This document shows, one piece after another, positions 25,610 through 34,683 of a stretch of DNA of 61,414 nucleotides. The notes beneath the pieces are model-generated. The model was not told where the DNA came from. It ran no database searches and saw only the letters and a program-made list of their open reading frames with translations. Source of the stretch: Faecalibacterium sp. (GTDB lineage: Bacteria > Bacillota > Clostridia > Oscillospirales > Ruminococcaceae); NCBI GenBank assembly GCA_022652735.1, contig JALCRP010000011.1, forward strand, positions 1 to 61,414. Reading direction: 5' to 3'. The translations under genes and the position numbers were made by a program. Positions within the stretch are counted from its first letter, which is position 1, and every line of letters starts with the position of its first letter.

Positions 25610-28237
25610 TCAGATTTCACGCTGCGGCGCAAGAAGCAACTGCCCATCCCGGCAATCTACCGTGAGGGTATCGCCTTCGGCATAGTTGCCTTCCAAAATG
25701 GCGCGGGCTACCATCGTTTCTACCCGGCTTTGGATAAAGCGCTTGATCGGGCGCGCGCCGTAGATGCTGTCGTAGGCCGAATCTATGATGAAATCCTTGG
25801 CGGCGGTTGTCACTTCAAGGGCAAGGTGCTTGCCATCGCGCATGCGGCGGCGCAGATCGTCCAGCTGCAAATCCACAATGCCGCGGATTTCCTCTTTCGT
25901 AAGGCTCTTATAATAGACGATTTCGTCCAACCGGTTCAAAAATTCCGGGCGGAACTTTGCCTTCAACAGTTGGTCGATCTCGCCGCGCGCGGCGGCCGAA
26001 AGCTCGTTCGAGCCGGAAGCACGGCTGTTTTCCAAATCGTTCAGGATGATGTCGCTGCCGAGGTTTGAGGTAAGGATGATGACGGTATTTTTAAAGTCCA
26101 CGGTGCGGCCTTGGCTGTCGGTGATGCGGCCGTCATCCAACACTTGCAGCAGGATGTTGAACACATCCGGGTGCGCCTTTTCCACCTCGTCAAACAAAAT
26201 CACGCTGTACGGCTTGCGGCGTACGGCCTCGGTAAGCTGGCCGCCCTCCTCGTAGCCCACGTATCCCGGAGGCGCGCCGATCAGGCGCGAGACGCTGAAT
26301 TTCTCCATATATTCTGTCATGTCGATACGGATCAAATTCTTTTCGTCGTCAAACAAAGCTTGCGCCAAGGCTTTTGCCAGCTCGGTTTTGCCCACGCCCG
26401 TGGGGCCTAAAAAGAGAAAGCTGCCGATGGGGCGGTTCGGGTTCGCAATGCCTGCGCGGCTGCGCAAAATGGCGTCGCTGACCTTGGTTACGGCCTCATC
26501 CTGCCCGATCACGCGGCGGTGCAGCGTATCGCCGAGGTGCAGCAGCTTTTCGCGCTCGCCCTCGACAAGCTTTGATACCGGGATGCCCGTCCAGCGGCCG
26601 ACAATGCGCGCGATCTCCTCCTCTGTAACGGTATCGCGCAGCAGGCTGCCCTCCTTTTTCTGGGCAGCGGCCGCCTCTTCGGCTTCCAGCTGCTTTTGCA
26701 GCGCGGGCAGCTTGCCGTATTTCAGCTCGGCGGCCTTATTCAAATCATATTCGCGCTGGGCCTTTTCGATGTCGGCATTCACATGCTCGATCTGCTCGCG
26801 CAGGCTTTGCACTTTGTTGATCTCGTTTTTCTCGTTGTCCCACCGGGCTTTCATCGCGTTGAAAGCATCCTGCTTTTCGGCAAGCTCCTTTTCCAGCTCG
26901 GCGCGGCGGCTTTGGCTTAGCGCGTCCGTCTCCTTTTTTAAAGAGACCTGCTCAATTTGCAGCTGCGTGATTTTGTGTGCCAAATCGTCCATTTCGCTGG
27001 GCATCGAGTTCATTTCCGTCTTAATCATGGCGCAGGCCTCGTCGACGAGGTCGATGGCCTTATCGGGCAGAAAACGGTCGGTGATATAGCGGTTCGAGAA
27101 CGTAGCGGCGGCGATCAGGGCGTTATCGTGGATTTTGACCCCGTGAAACACTTCGTAACGCTCTTTCAGGCCGCGCAAAATCGAGATCGTGTCCTCCACG
27201 GTCGGCTCGTCGACCAAAACCGGCTGAAAGCGGCGCTCAAGCGCGGGGTCCTTTTCAATATATTTGTGGTATTCTTCCAGCGTCGTTGCGCCAATGCAGT
27301 GCAACTCGCCGCGGGCAAGCATAGGCTTCAGCAGGTTGCCCGCATCCATTGCGCCGTCGGTTTTGCCCGCGCCCACAATGGTGTGCAGCTCGTCGATGAA
27401 CAGAAGAATCTGCCCGTCGCTCTTTTTCACCTCATTCAAAACGCTCTTCAGGCGCTCCTCAAATTCGCCGCGGTATTTTGCGCCTGCCACGAGCGCGCCC
27501 ATATCAAGGCTGAACACCGTATGGCCTTTGAGGTTTTCGGGCACATCGCCGCGCACAATGCGCTGCGACAGCCCTTCGGCAATGGCCGTTTTGCCCACGC
27601 CCGGCTCGCCGATCAAACAAGGATTGTTTTTCGTTTTGCGCGACAGAATGCGGATAACGTTGCGAATCTCCTGATCGCGGCCGATCACGGGGTCAAGCTT
27701 TTGCTTTTTGGCGAGGTCGGTGAGATCCTGCCCATACTTTTTGAGGGCATTGTAGGTTTCCTCGGGGTTATCCGAAGTGACGCGCTGATTGCCGCGCACC
27801 TTGGAAAGCTGCGCCAAAAAGGCGTCCTTTGTGATGCCAAAGGTTTGGAACAAGTTTTTGGCGGCGGCGTTGGGCTGCGCCAGCAGGCCGAGAAACACAT
27901 GCTCGACGCTGACGTACTCATCTTTCATTTCCTTGGCGGCCTTTTCGGCGGCCAGCATGGCTTTGTCCGTCGCCTGCGAAATATACACCTTGTCCGGGTC
28001 TCGTCCGGTGCCGGAAATGCGGGGCAGCGCGCCGAGCTTCTCCGTTGCGGCTGCGGTAAAGGCCGAAGGCTCGACGCCCATGCCCTGCAAAAGCTGCGGG
28101 ATCAGCCCTTGCTCCTGTGCCGAAAGCGCGGCCAGCAGATGCTCCGGCTCCAAAACCTGATTTTCATATTCCACGGCCAGATTTTGCGCGGCCTGCAGCG
28201 CCTCAAGCGTTTTTTGCGTACAGTTGTTCGTATTCAT
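25610..28237 (-). CDS. clpB: ClpB disaggregase
   Basis: An 875-residue Hsp100 that pulls proteins out of aggregates together with DnaK. In order: Clp N domain, AAA-1 with Walker [10 protein letters not shown], the ClpB-specific coiled-coil middle domain (about 400-530), AAA-2 with Walker [10 protein letters not shown], and a C-terminal small domain. There is no ClpP-binding loop of the ClpA/ClpX type. The ATG at 28237 has GAGAGGAGG upstream; the TTG one codon earlier is not needed. A CIRCE operator and a good promoter lie upstream. Confidence 0.96.
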   Translation of the reverse strand: MNTNNCTQKTLEALQAAQNLAVEYENQVLEPEHLLAALSAQEQGLIPQLLQGMGVEPSAFTAAATEKLGALPRISGTGRDPDKVYISQATDKAMLAAEKAAKEMKDEYVSVEHVFLGLLAQPNAAAKNLFQTFGITKDAFLAQLSKVRGNQRVTSDNPEETYNALKKYGQDLTDLAKKQKLDPVIGRDQEIRNVIRILSRKTKNNPCLIGEPGVGKTAIAEGLSQRIVRGDVPENLKGHTVFSLDMGALVAGAKYRGEFEERLKSVLNEVKKSDGQILLFIDELHTIVGAGKTDGAMDAGNLLKPMLARGELHCIGATTLEEYHKYIEKDPALERRFQPVLVDEPTVEDTISILRGLKERYEVFHGVKIHDNALIAAATFSNRYITDRFLPDKAIDLVDEACAMIKTEMNSMPSEMDDLAHKITQLQIEQVSLKKETDALSQSRRAELEKELAEKQDAFNAMKARWDNEKNEINKVQSLREQIEHVNADIEKAQREYDLNKAAELKYGKLPALQKQLEAEEAAAAQKKEGSLLRDTVTEEEIARIVGRWTGIPVSKLVEGEREKLLHLGDTLHRRVIGQDEAVTKVSDAILRSRAGIANPNRPIGSFLFLGPTGVGKTELAKALAQALFDDEKNLIRIDMTEYMEKFSVSRLIGAPPGYVGYEEGGQLTEAVRRKPYSVILFDEVEKAHPDVFNILLQVLDDGRITDSQGRTVDFKNTVIILTSNLGSDIILNDLENSRASGSNELSAAARGEIDQLLKAKFRPEFLNRLDEIVYYKSLTKEEIRGIVDLQLDDLRRRMRDGKHLALEVTTAAKDFIIDSAYDSIYGARPIKRFIQSRVETMVARAILEGNYAEGDTLTVDCRDGQLLLAPQREI

Positions 28238-28390
28238 CAAAAAATCCTCCTCTCAAAGGATGTGAAAAAGCAATCGAAAGATGCGTCTGCCAGAAAAAAT
28301 CGCTACCCGCAGGCAGCCGCCAAAAAAAGAAGAAAAAGGGGAAAAATACGGGATTTGTTTTGCAGCATGTGTGCGGCCACCTTTCTTGAA

Positions 28391-28417
28391 TTAGCACTCT
28401 ATGTATTAGACTGCTAA
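28391..28417. promoter_or_regulatory. CIRCE operator (HrcA binding site) of clpB
   Basis: TTAGCACTC, nine bases, then GACTGCTAA. The consensus is TTAGCACTC-N9-GAGTGCTAA, so one arm has a single swapped position. It overlaps the start of the clpB transcript, where HrcA would block it until heat shock. Confidence 0.9.
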
Positions 28418-28418
28418 C

Positions 28419-28447
28419 ATTCTATCGCAGGGTAAAGGGAAAGTCAA
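28419..28447 (-). promoter_or_regulatory. clpB promoter
   Basis: TTGACT (28442-28447), 17 bases, and TAGAAT (28419-28424) on the minus strand. The -10 directly abuts the CIRCE element. The leader to the ATG is about 175 bases. Confidence 0.85.
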
Positions 28448-28478
28448 GAGAAGCGACGAAATGTTCACGGAAACGTAA

Positions 28479-28509
28479 AAAATGCCCCGGCCGAAAGGCC
28501 GGGGCAAAA
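28479..28509 (-). terminator. Terminator downstream of the FKBP lipoprotein gene
   Basis: A perfect 9-bp stem (GCCCCGGCC/GGCCGGGGC, loop GAAA) is followed by a T-run on the minus strand. Confidence 0.9.
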
Positions 28510-28533
28510 ATCCTAATTCAAAAAGCCGGCGTG

Positions 28534-29682
28534 TTACGCCACGGTTGCGTTGGCCAGCAGCCATGCCCGTACCTGACGGTCAAGCGCAAACTGCGCCACA
28601 TAGGCATCGCCGTAGTTGTCCACGTAAGTGCTGTAAGATTCGCGCTCTTCGTCCGTTACGGCGAGGCTTTCGGCTTCGGCCACGGCCTGCTGTACAAGGC
28701 TGCTTTTCACGGCGTCGAGAATGTCCGTCTCGTGGTCGGCAAGGGCGGCGTCGATGCTGGTATAGTCGAATGCCGCAAAGTAAGCCTTGAGATCCAGGTT
28801 GTAGTATTCGGCGTATTCGTTATAGAAAGCGAGATACTTGCACACCATATAATCCACCACAGGCTCCGGCAGCGTGTCGGCAAAGGTGGCGTGATCGACC
28901 AGATAATCAATCACATAGTTTTCCTCGTTTGTTTTCAGCAGCTTGTCGCTTTCGTAGGCGCGCAGCGCATCTACGGTGGTAACATTATAAGGGTCGGCCC
29001 CAAGGTTTGCGGCAACCCAATCGTCCGTCAGATCCCAGCCATAGGTGATGGAGTTGATCGTGACGCTGAACACGGCCGCGGCATTGGAGAGCACAATCTT
29101 GTTGCCGTCCTTATCGGTGGAATCCTGATAGCCGTCGGGGAAGGTGACGTTGACATCAAACGTCTCGCCGACCTTGTGCCCCACGATCTGATCCTCAAAG
29201 CCGGTAATAAACTTGCCGCTGCCCAAGGTGAGATCATAGCCGGCGCCCTGTGTGTTGCCGCCGGTAAATTCAACGCCGTTTACGCTGCCGACATAATCAA
29301 TGTTCACGGTATCGCCCTCGGCCGCCGCGGCATACTGCGCCACGATTGTGTTGACGCCCTTGGTGATGTCGTCATCGCTGGGCGTGACGGAAGCCTGCGG
29401 GATTTGGATGGCCTTGTAATCCTCGGGCAGCGTTACATAATCCGAAGCCTTGATGCCGCTCCACATGCCGGTGGTATCAAGGTTTGTGCTGTAATTGAAA
29501 TTGATATAGTCGTATTGATCGCTGGCCTTGAAAGAAGCCGTCAGAGAGCTGGCCGCGGCCGGCTCGGACGAGGCGGCGGAGGAAGCGATGCTGGACGCAC
29601 TTTCGGAAGCGGCGCCGCAGCCGGACAAAACAAACGCAAGGCACAGAGATGCGCCTGCGAAGCGAAGCAGTGAGCGTTTCAA
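28534..29682 (-). CDS. FKBP-type peptidyl-prolyl isomerase lipoprotein
   Basis: A 382-residue predicted lipoprotein. The signal ends in a lipobox (AFVLSGC), then a Ser/Ala-rich linker. An FKBP domain (about 130-230: GDTVNIDYVGSVNG, GYDLTLGSGKFITGFEDQIVG, VTFPDGY) and a trigger-factor-like C-terminal helical domain follow. It probably folds secreted proteins outside the membrane, in the role PrsA has elsewhere. I chose a TTG start at 29682 because AGGAGG lies nine bases before it and this exactly yields a signal peptide. The longer ATG frame would bury it. Confidence 0.85.
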   Translation of the reverse strand: MKRSLLRFAGASLCLAFVLSGCGAASESASSIASSAASSEPAAASSLTASFKASDQYDYINFNYSTNLDTTGMWSGIKASDYVTLPEDYKAIQIPQASVTPSDDDITKGVNTIVAQYAAAAEGDTVNIDYVGSVNGVEFTGGNTQGAGYDLTLGSGKFITGFEDQIVGHKVGETFDVNVTFPDGYQDSTDKDGNKIVLSNAAAVFSVTINSITYGWDLTDDWVAANLGADPYNVTTVDALRAYESDKLLKTNEENYVIDYLVDHATFADTLPEPVVDYMVCKYLAFYNEYAEYYNLDLKAYFAAFDYTSIDAALADHETDILDAVKSSLVQQAVAEAESLAVTDEERESYSTYVDNYGDAYVAQFALDRQVRAWLLANATVA

Positions 29683-29866
29683 GTGAAGGAACCTCCTGTT
29701 ACTGTTGCACATAAATGCGGATTTTAGCCGGGGCCAGCCCGGCGTAGATGAAACCATTATACCCGCGAAAACAAAAAAAGAAAACCCACATTTTTGTTCC
29801 CGGGCATTTTTTCACGAAAATATCGTACAATCCCGGTTTTTACTGGAAAGTAGGCAGGGCATCCGA

Positions 29867-29927
29867 TATAATAGAAAGCGAAAAAACAGCCGCGGCACGG
29901 CGGGCCTTTTTATGGCCGTGCCGCGGC
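29867..29927 (+). promoter_or_regulatory. -10 element and 5'-leader hairpin of the malic enzyme transcript
   Basis: TATAAT at 29867-29872 (no clear -35) is followed within about ten bases of the expected transcript start by a perfect 13-bp stem (29889-29901 with 29915-29927). Only A-residues and one C precede it in the transcript. It may protect the 5' end. On the minus strand it resembles a terminator but has no gene to serve. Confidence 0.5.
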
Positions 29928-29971
29928 CCCGAAAAGGGCGAAAAACCGCAGAATAAAAGGAGCGCCGGAAT

Positions 29972-31144
29972 ATGGATTATAACAAAGCAGCCCTCGCCAT
30001 GCACGAAAAAGCCCCCGGCAAGGTGGGCATCGAAAGCCTTGTGGAAGTAAAATCGCGGGAAGAACTTTCCACTGCCTATACGCCCGGCGTGGCCGAGCCT
30101 TGCCGCAAAATATCGGCGAACCCCGACGAGGTATACAAATATACCTGCAAGGGCCGCATGGTGGCCGTGGTATCTAACGGCACGGCCGTTTTGGGCCTTG
30201 GCGACATCGGGCCGGCTGCGGGCCTGCCCGTGATGGAGGGCAAGGCGGTTTTGTTTAAGGAGTTCGGCGGGGTGGATGCCTTCCCGATCTGCCTCGATGC
30301 GAAAACGCCCGAAGAGGTGATCGCCGCATGTAAGGCCATTGCGCCCACGTTCGGCGGCATCAACCTCGAGGACATCAAAAGCCCCGAATGCTTTGCCATC
30401 GAGCAAACGCTTGAGCGCGAGCTGGACATCCCTGTTTTCCACGATGACCAGCACGGCACGGCTATCGTTGTGACGGCGGCGCTCATCAATGCGCTGCGCG
30501 TGGTGGGCAAAACAATGGAAAGCGCCCACATTGTGTTGAACGGCCCCGGCGCGGCGGGCACGGCTATCATCAAAATGCTGATGACGGCCGGCGCAAAAGA
30601 TATTATTGCAGTCGATCAGTTCGGCACACTGTATAAGGGTTGCCATAGCGCCGAGGCGCATAAAAACTGGCTGGGCGAGCACACAAACCCGCGGCAGGTG
30701 AAGGGCGGCCTTGCTGAGGCCGTGGCGGGCGCGGATGTGTTCATTGGCGTATCGAAGCCGGGCTGCCTGACGGGCGCAATGTGCCGCACGATGGCAAAAG
30801 ATGCGATCGTGTTTGCGATGGCGAACCCTACGCCCGAGATCATGCCCGACGAGGCAAAAGCCAACGGTGTGCGCGTAATTGCCACGGGCCGCAGCGATTT
30901 TGCCAATCAGGTCAATAACGTGCTATGCTTTCCGGGCCTGTTCAAGGGCGCGCTTTCGGTGCGCGCGCGCGACATCAACGATAAGATGAAACTGGCCGCG
31001 GCGTATGCCATCGCCGATTTGGTGACGGACGCCGACCGCAATGACGAATACATCATCCCCGGCGCATTTGATCCGCGCGTGGCCGAGACGGTGGCCGCCG
31101 CCGTGGCAAAGGCCGCGCGCGAAAGCGGCGTGGCCCGCGCCTAA
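29972..31144 (+). CDS. NAD(P)-dependent malic enzyme
   Basis: A 390-residue short-type bacterial malic enzyme (malate to pyruvate plus CO2). The N-terminal domain has AYTPGVAEPC, with the catalytic Tyr, and GLPVMEGKAVLFKEFGGVDAFPICLD. The metal-binding acidic residues lie in FHDDQHGTAIV, and the Rossmann GPGAAGTAI follows. AAAGGAGC precedes the ATG. Downstream lie a small zinc-ribbon gene and both subunits of fumarase, so malate can go either to pyruvate or to fumarate from one locus. NAD versus NADP preference is not decided here. Confidence 0.94.
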   Translation: MDYNKAALAMHEKAPGKVGIESLVEVKSREELSTAYTPGVAEPCRKISANPDEVYKYTCKGRMVAVVSNGTAVLGLGDIGPAAGLPVMEGKAVLFKEFGGVDAFPICLDAKTPEEVIAACKAIAPTFGGINLEDIKSPECFAIEQTLERELDIPVFHDDQHGTAIVVTAALINALRVVGKTMESAHIVLNGPGAAGTAIIKMLMTAGAKDIIAVDQFGTLYKGCHSAEAHKNWLGEHTNPRQVKGGLAEAVAGADVFIGVSKPGCLTGAMCRTMAKDAIVFAMANPTPEIMPDEAKANGVRVIATGRSDFANQVNNVLCFPGLFKGALSVRARDINDKMKLAAAYAIADLVTDADRNDEYIIPGAFDPRVAETVAAAVAKAARESGVARA

Positions 31145-31217
31145 GCGGATACGAATTTTGGATAAGCCGTACCGGGCAAATGCCCGCGCGGCATACAGCA
31201 AAAAAGGAGAAAGCAAA

Positions 31218-31466
31218 ATGAAATGTCCGCAATGCGGCGCACAAATGCAGCCGGGACACATACGGGGCGACGGCCGCCGCAATCTGGATTGGCGCGAGGA
31301 TGCGCAAACCGATCCGCCGCACTGCCGCGGCAGCCTGCTTGTGGCGAAGCCGAAGGTCCCATTTTACTTTATTGGCGCGCCGATGGTAGAGGCCCCTAGC
31401 TTTTACTGCGCAAACTGCCGCTTTTTTCTGACGCCGCTGCCGGAACAGGACGGAGAAACGTTATGA
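31218..31466 (+). CDS. Small zinc-ribbon protein (DUF6487-like)
   Basis: An 82-residue protein with an N-terminal CPQCG knuckle and a C-terminal CANC knuckle, expected to bind one zinc. The middle carries GHIRGDGR and FYFIGAP as in the PF20097/DUF6487 family (from memory); function unknown. AAAGGAG precedes the ATG at 31218. The last codon overlaps the fumarase alpha start (ATGA), which implies coupled translation and a possible accessory role for fumarase. Confidence 0.75.
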   Translation: MKCPQCGAQMQPGHIRGDGRRNLDWREDAQTDPPHCRGSLLVAKPKVPFYFIGAPMVEAPSFYCANCRFFLTPLPEQDGETL

Positions 31467-32311
31467 GTGAACTGCGAGAAATTTCCGCGCGGCAGATCAC
31501 GGATACCGTAGCGGCCCTTTGCATCGAAGCAAACCTGCATCTGCCCGCCGATGTAAAAGCGGCGCTGGATCAAGCCGAGGCCGCCGAGCCTTGGCCGCTG
31601 GCCAAAACGACGCTGGGCCTTTTGCAGAAGAACCTTACGGCGGCCGATGCGGGTTGCCTGCCCATCTGCCAAGATACGGGCATGGCCTGCGTTTTTATCG
31701 AGCTGGGCACGGATGTGCATATCACGGGCGATTTCGAGGCCGCTATAAATGAGGGCGTGCGCCGTGGCTACGGCGAAGGGTATCTGCGCAAAAGTATCGC
31801 AGCCGACCCACTGCGCCGCGGCAATACCGGCGATAATACGCCCGCTGCGCTGACAGTGCATCTCGTCAACGGCGCAGGCTGCCGCATTACGGTAGCGCCC
31901 AAGGGCTTTGGCAGCGAAAATATGAGCCGCCTCGCTATGCTAAAGCCCGCCGACGGCGTGGAGGGCTTCAAAGCTTTCGTGCTGGATACCGTGCGGCAGG
32001 CAGGCTCAAACCCGTGCCCCCCGATGGTGTTGGGCGTGGGCGTGGGCGGCAGCTTTGATAAGGTGGCATACCTTGCCAAAAAGGCGTTGCTGCGCCCGCT
32101 GGATGTACCGAACGCCGACCCGTACTATGCCGCGCTCGAGCGTGAGCTGCTGGCCGCGGTAAACGAGATTGGCATCGGCCCGCAGGGCTTTGGCGGCAAA
32201 ACCACCTGCCTTGGGCTTTCCATCGAGCAGGCGCCGACACATGTGGCCGGGCTGCCCGTGGCGGTAAACGTATCGTGCCATGTAACGCGCCGCGCTACGG
32301 CGGAGCTGTAA
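31463..32311 (+). CDS. Fumarate hydratase class I, alpha subunit
   Basis: The N-terminal half of the oxygen-sensitive [4Fe-4S] fumarase, 282 residues, which interconverts fumarate and malate. Cluster-binding cysteines are expected in PICQDTGMACVF and NPCPPMVLGVGVGG, with the GNTGDNTPA and GFGSENMS motifs between them. It overlaps the zinc-ribbon gene by four bases and is followed, 127 bases on, by the beta subunit. The tartrate dehydratase family is similar, but pairing with malic enzyme favours fumarase. Confidence 0.92.
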   Translation: MSELREISARQITDTVAALCIEANLHLPADVKAALDQAEAAEPWPLAKTTLGLLQKNLTAADAGCLPICQDTGMACVFIELGTDVHITGDFEAAINEGVRRGYGEGYLRKSIAADPLRRGNTGDNTPAALTVHLVNGAGCRITVAPKGFGSENMSRLAMLKPADGVEGFKAFVLDTVRQAGSNPCPPMVLGVGVGGSFDKVAYLAKKALLRPLDVPNADPYYAALERELLAAVNEIGIGPQGFGGKTTCLGLSIEQAPTHVAGLPVAVNVSCHVTRRATAEL

Positions 32312-32438
32312 AGGAAACCGCCCACAAGAGAGAATGCGGCGCATTTTGTGTGCGTTTGCCGCGCGTTTTGCCGCAAAACCGGCAATGTGCCGCCCAACTA
32401 AAAGCCCCCCGCGTTATCGCAATAAAGGAGCAATTTTT

Positions 32439-32996
32439 ATGCAATATGAAATCCACACTCCCTGCACCGCCGCCGCGCTGGCGCCCTTACAGGCGGGCGA
32501 TACCGTGCTGCTTTCGGGCACCGTTTATACCGCGCGCGATCAGGCACATGCGCGCATGGCCGCAGCGCTGGATGCGGGCGAAACGCTGCCGTTTGCGTTA
32601 GAGGGCAGCGCCATCTATTATGTCGGCCCCACGCCCGAAAAGCCCGGCACGGTAATCGGCGCGGCCGGCCCGACGACCTCGGGCCGCATGGATGCGTTTT
32701 CGCCGCGCCTGCTGGATCTGGGCAATAAAATCATGATCGGCAAGGGCAAGCGCAGCGCCGCCGTGCAGGCGGCGTGTGTGCGCAACGGCGCGGTGTATCT
32801 CGCGGCGCTGGGCGGCGCAGGCGCGCTGATGGCACAGTGCATCAAAAAGCTGGAGGTTATCGCGTGGCCCGACCTTGGCTGCGAGGCTGTGCGCCGGCTG
32901 GAAGTGGAAGCGATGCCGCTTACGGTGATTTTGGATGCACACGGCGGCAATTTGTATGAGGCCGGCCCGGCGGCATACCGCGCGGCGAAAAAATAA
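32439..32996 (+). CDS. Fumarate hydratase class I, beta subunit
   Basis: The C-terminal half of the two-subunit class I fumarase, 185 residues. Family motifs are LLSGTVYTARDQAHARM, YYVGPTPEKPG, GAAGPTTSGRMDAF and GLGKGKRS-like MIGKGKRSAAV, with VEAMPLTVILDAHGGNLYE at the end. AAAGGAG precedes the ATG at 32439; the longer frame runs back into the spacer. The 127-base gap to the alpha subunit shows no terminator, so one mRNA is likely. Confidence 0.92.
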   Translation: MQYEIHTPCTAAALAPLQAGDTVLLSGTVYTARDQAHARMAAALDAGETLPFALEGSAIYYVGPTPEKPGTVIGAAGPTTSGRMDAFSPRLLDLGNKIMIGKGKRSAAVQAACVRNGAVYLAALGGAGALMAQCIKKLEVIAWPDLGCEAVRRLEVEAMPLTVILDAHGGNLYEAGPAAYRAAKK

Positions 32997-33089
32997 AGCC
33001 CCGCCCAAACAAGCAGAAAAAATTGGGCACAGCGCCCGCCCGGCATAGAATGAAAGAAGCAACAAAAAGATTACAGGCAAAATTCGCTC

Positions 33090-33117
33090 TTGACTTTATG
33101 AAGATGAAGCGTATAAT
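33090..33117 (+). promoter_or_regulatory. Promoter of the trpXYZ T-box transcript
   Basis: TTGACT (33090-33095), a 16-base spacer and a perfect TATAAT (33112-33117), just upstream of the T-box leader. Confidence 0.85.
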
Positions 33118-33124
33118 GCATTTA

Positions 33125-33397
33125 AACCGATGAGGCGGAGATAAAACTGCACAGCGCATCTCTAGAGAGCCCGGAGGATGGAAACGGGCGGTAAGCGGGG
33201 CAGGCAAATGGACCGCCGAGGGCGGGGCGAAAGGGCATGGCCCGAGTATCCTGCGCCGGGAGCTCCCGTTATTGAGCAGGAAAGTGTTTGCTTTCCGTCG
33301 AGCGGCCGTGCGCAACGCACGGCAAACAAGGTGGCACCGCAGAATCGACTTTCGATCCTGTCCTTGTGTTTGAAACACACAGGGACGGGATTTTTTT
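33125..33397 (+). promoter_or_regulatory. Tryptophan-specific T-box riboswitch
   Basis: A T-box leader. AGAGAG (33164-33169) and GGAGGATGGAAAC mark stem I. The antiterminator T-box sequence is AAGGTGGCACCGC (33328-33340). The codon-like triplet TGG at 33209-33211, in the context AAATGGACC, is the best specifier. The bulge UGGC would pair with a tRNA ending in GCCA, which suits tRNA-Trp with discriminator G. The terminator stem at 33355-33390 (arms around CCTTGTGT/ACACACAGGG) is followed by seven T. Uncharged tRNA-Trp should allow read-through into the transporter genes. Confidence 0.9.
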
Positions 33398-33450
33398 CTG
33401 GCCGTGTGCGGGGCCGCCGAACGCGAAACCCTGCGCAAAAGCCAAAACAA

Positions 33451-33482
33451 AACCCGTTCCGCAACGCCGGAGCGGGTTTTTT
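33451..33482 (+). terminator. Second terminator between the T-box and trpX
   Basis: AACCCGTTCCG (33451-33461) pairs with CGGAGCGGGTT (33468-33478), one G-U, followed by TTTTTT. It lies 55 bases past the T-box terminator and 37 bases before trpX, so it acts in series with it. Confidence 0.8.
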
Positions 33483-33518
33483 ATTGCCCGCCGGAACATC
33501 GAAAGGGGTTTATCCATT

Positions 33519-34586
33519 ATGAAAAAGATCACACGCCGCAATTTTTTGAAAGCATCCGCCGTTTCTGCCGCCGCGCTGGGCCTTACCGCCTGCGGCGCAT
33601 CCTCTGCCGCCTCTTCGGCGGCGGCTTCCTCTGCGGCCGGCTCGGCCGCGGCTTCTGCTGCCGGCACGGTGTACAAAGTGGGGATCGTCAACTATGTGGA
33701 TGATGCCTCGCTGAACCAGATTGTGGCTTCCGTTGAAAGCGAACTGGATGCGCTGGCCAAAACTAACGGCTGCACCTTTAGCTATGCCGATTATTACTCG
33801 AACGCGCAGGCCGATCAGACCACGCTGAACCAGATTGCGGCCGACCTTGTGGCCGATCAGGTGGATGCAATCGTCGCCATCGCCACGCCGACGGCCAAGG
33901 TAATTGCCGCGCAAACCGAGGAGATTCCCATTATTTATGCCGCCGTATCCGACCCCGAAGGCGCGGGCCTGACGGGCATCCCGAATGTGACGGGCACATC
34001 CGACGCGCTGGATACCGATTCGATTTTGAAGCTCATCCTCGCGGCAAACCCGAAAACAAAAACTCTCGGCCTTTTGTATGATTTGAGCCAAGACGCCTCG
34101 ACGGCGCCCGTCGCCGCCGCCAAGAAGTTCTGCGAAGAAAATGGCCTGACCTGCATCGAAAAGAACGGCACCACCACGACGGAAGTACAGCAGGCCGCCG
34201 AGGCGCTGATCGCCGCAAAGGTTGACGCTGTGTTTACCCCGACGGATAACACGATTATGACGGCAGAGCTTTCCATCTACGATAAGTTTGCCGCGGCGGG
34301 TATCCCGCATTACGCGGGCGCCGATTCCTTCGCGCTGAACGGCGCCTTCTGCGGTTACGGCGTCGATTACGTCCAGCTGGGCGTCGCCACGGCCGATATG
34401 GTGGGCGAAGTACTCTGCGGCGGCAAAGCGCCGGCGGATCTGCCTTTCGAGACGTTTGATAACGGCATCGCCACCGTGAACACCGAAGTTTGCGAGCAGC
34501 TCGGCTATCAGCTGGACGACATCAAGGCCGCCTTTACGCCGTACTGCACGAGCGTTGCCGAGATCAAAACGCAGGAGGCTTTCTAA
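33519..34586 (+). CDS. trpX: ABC transporter substrate-binding lipoprotein, tryptophan type
   Basis: A 355-residue PF04392-type binding protein. The signal has a twin-Arg-like TRRNFLKA and a lipobox (GLTAC), then a Ser/Ala linker. The mature part begins YKVGIVNYVDDASLNQI. Typical ligand-binding patterns are SNAQADQTTLNQIA, DAIVAIATPTAKV, and YDLSQDAS. GAAAGGGG precedes the ATG. Placed first after a Trp T-box and before matching permease and ATPase genes, it fits the predicted TrpXYZ tryptophan importer. Ligand is inferred from the regulator. Confidence 0.88.
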   Translation: MKKITRRNFLKASAVSAAALGLTACGASSAASSAAASSAAGSAAASAAGTVYKVGIVNYVDDASLNQIVASVESELDALAKTNGCTFSYADYYSNAQADQTTLNQIAADLVADQVDAIVAIATPTAKVIAAQTEEIPIIYAAVSDPEGAGLTGIPNVTGTSDALDTDSILKLILAANPKTKTLGLLYDLSQDASTAPVAAAKKFCEENGLTCIEKNGTTTTEVQQAAEALIAAKVDAVFTPTDNTIMTAELSIYDKFAAAGIPHYAGADSFALNGAFCGYGVDYVQLGVATADMVGEVLCGGKAPADLPFETFDNGIATVNTEVCEQLGYQLDDIKAAFTPYCTSVAEIKTQEAF

Positions 34587-34683
34587 TTGCCGCACGATAC
34601 ATTATAATAAAAGCACAGCCGAGACCGGGCCGAGGCGGAAAAACCGCCCCGACCCCTTTCGGCGTTTTGGGAGGTTTGCGCTT

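Noticed and set aside
26957..28417. A 486-residue open frame opposite clpB
   Set aside because: High GC at third positions keeps antisense frames open. The clpB frame has full domain conservation; the antisense one shows no family motif and no ribosome site.
32997..33040. Terminator after the fumarase beta gene (GCCCAA/TTGGGC)
   Set aside because: The stem is short, the loop long, and there is no T-run on the plus strand.
33355..33482. Treating both hairpins as the single T-box terminator
   Set aside because: The first hairpin alone overlaps the T-box antiterminator and has its own T-run; the second has separate arms and T-run, so they are distinct.
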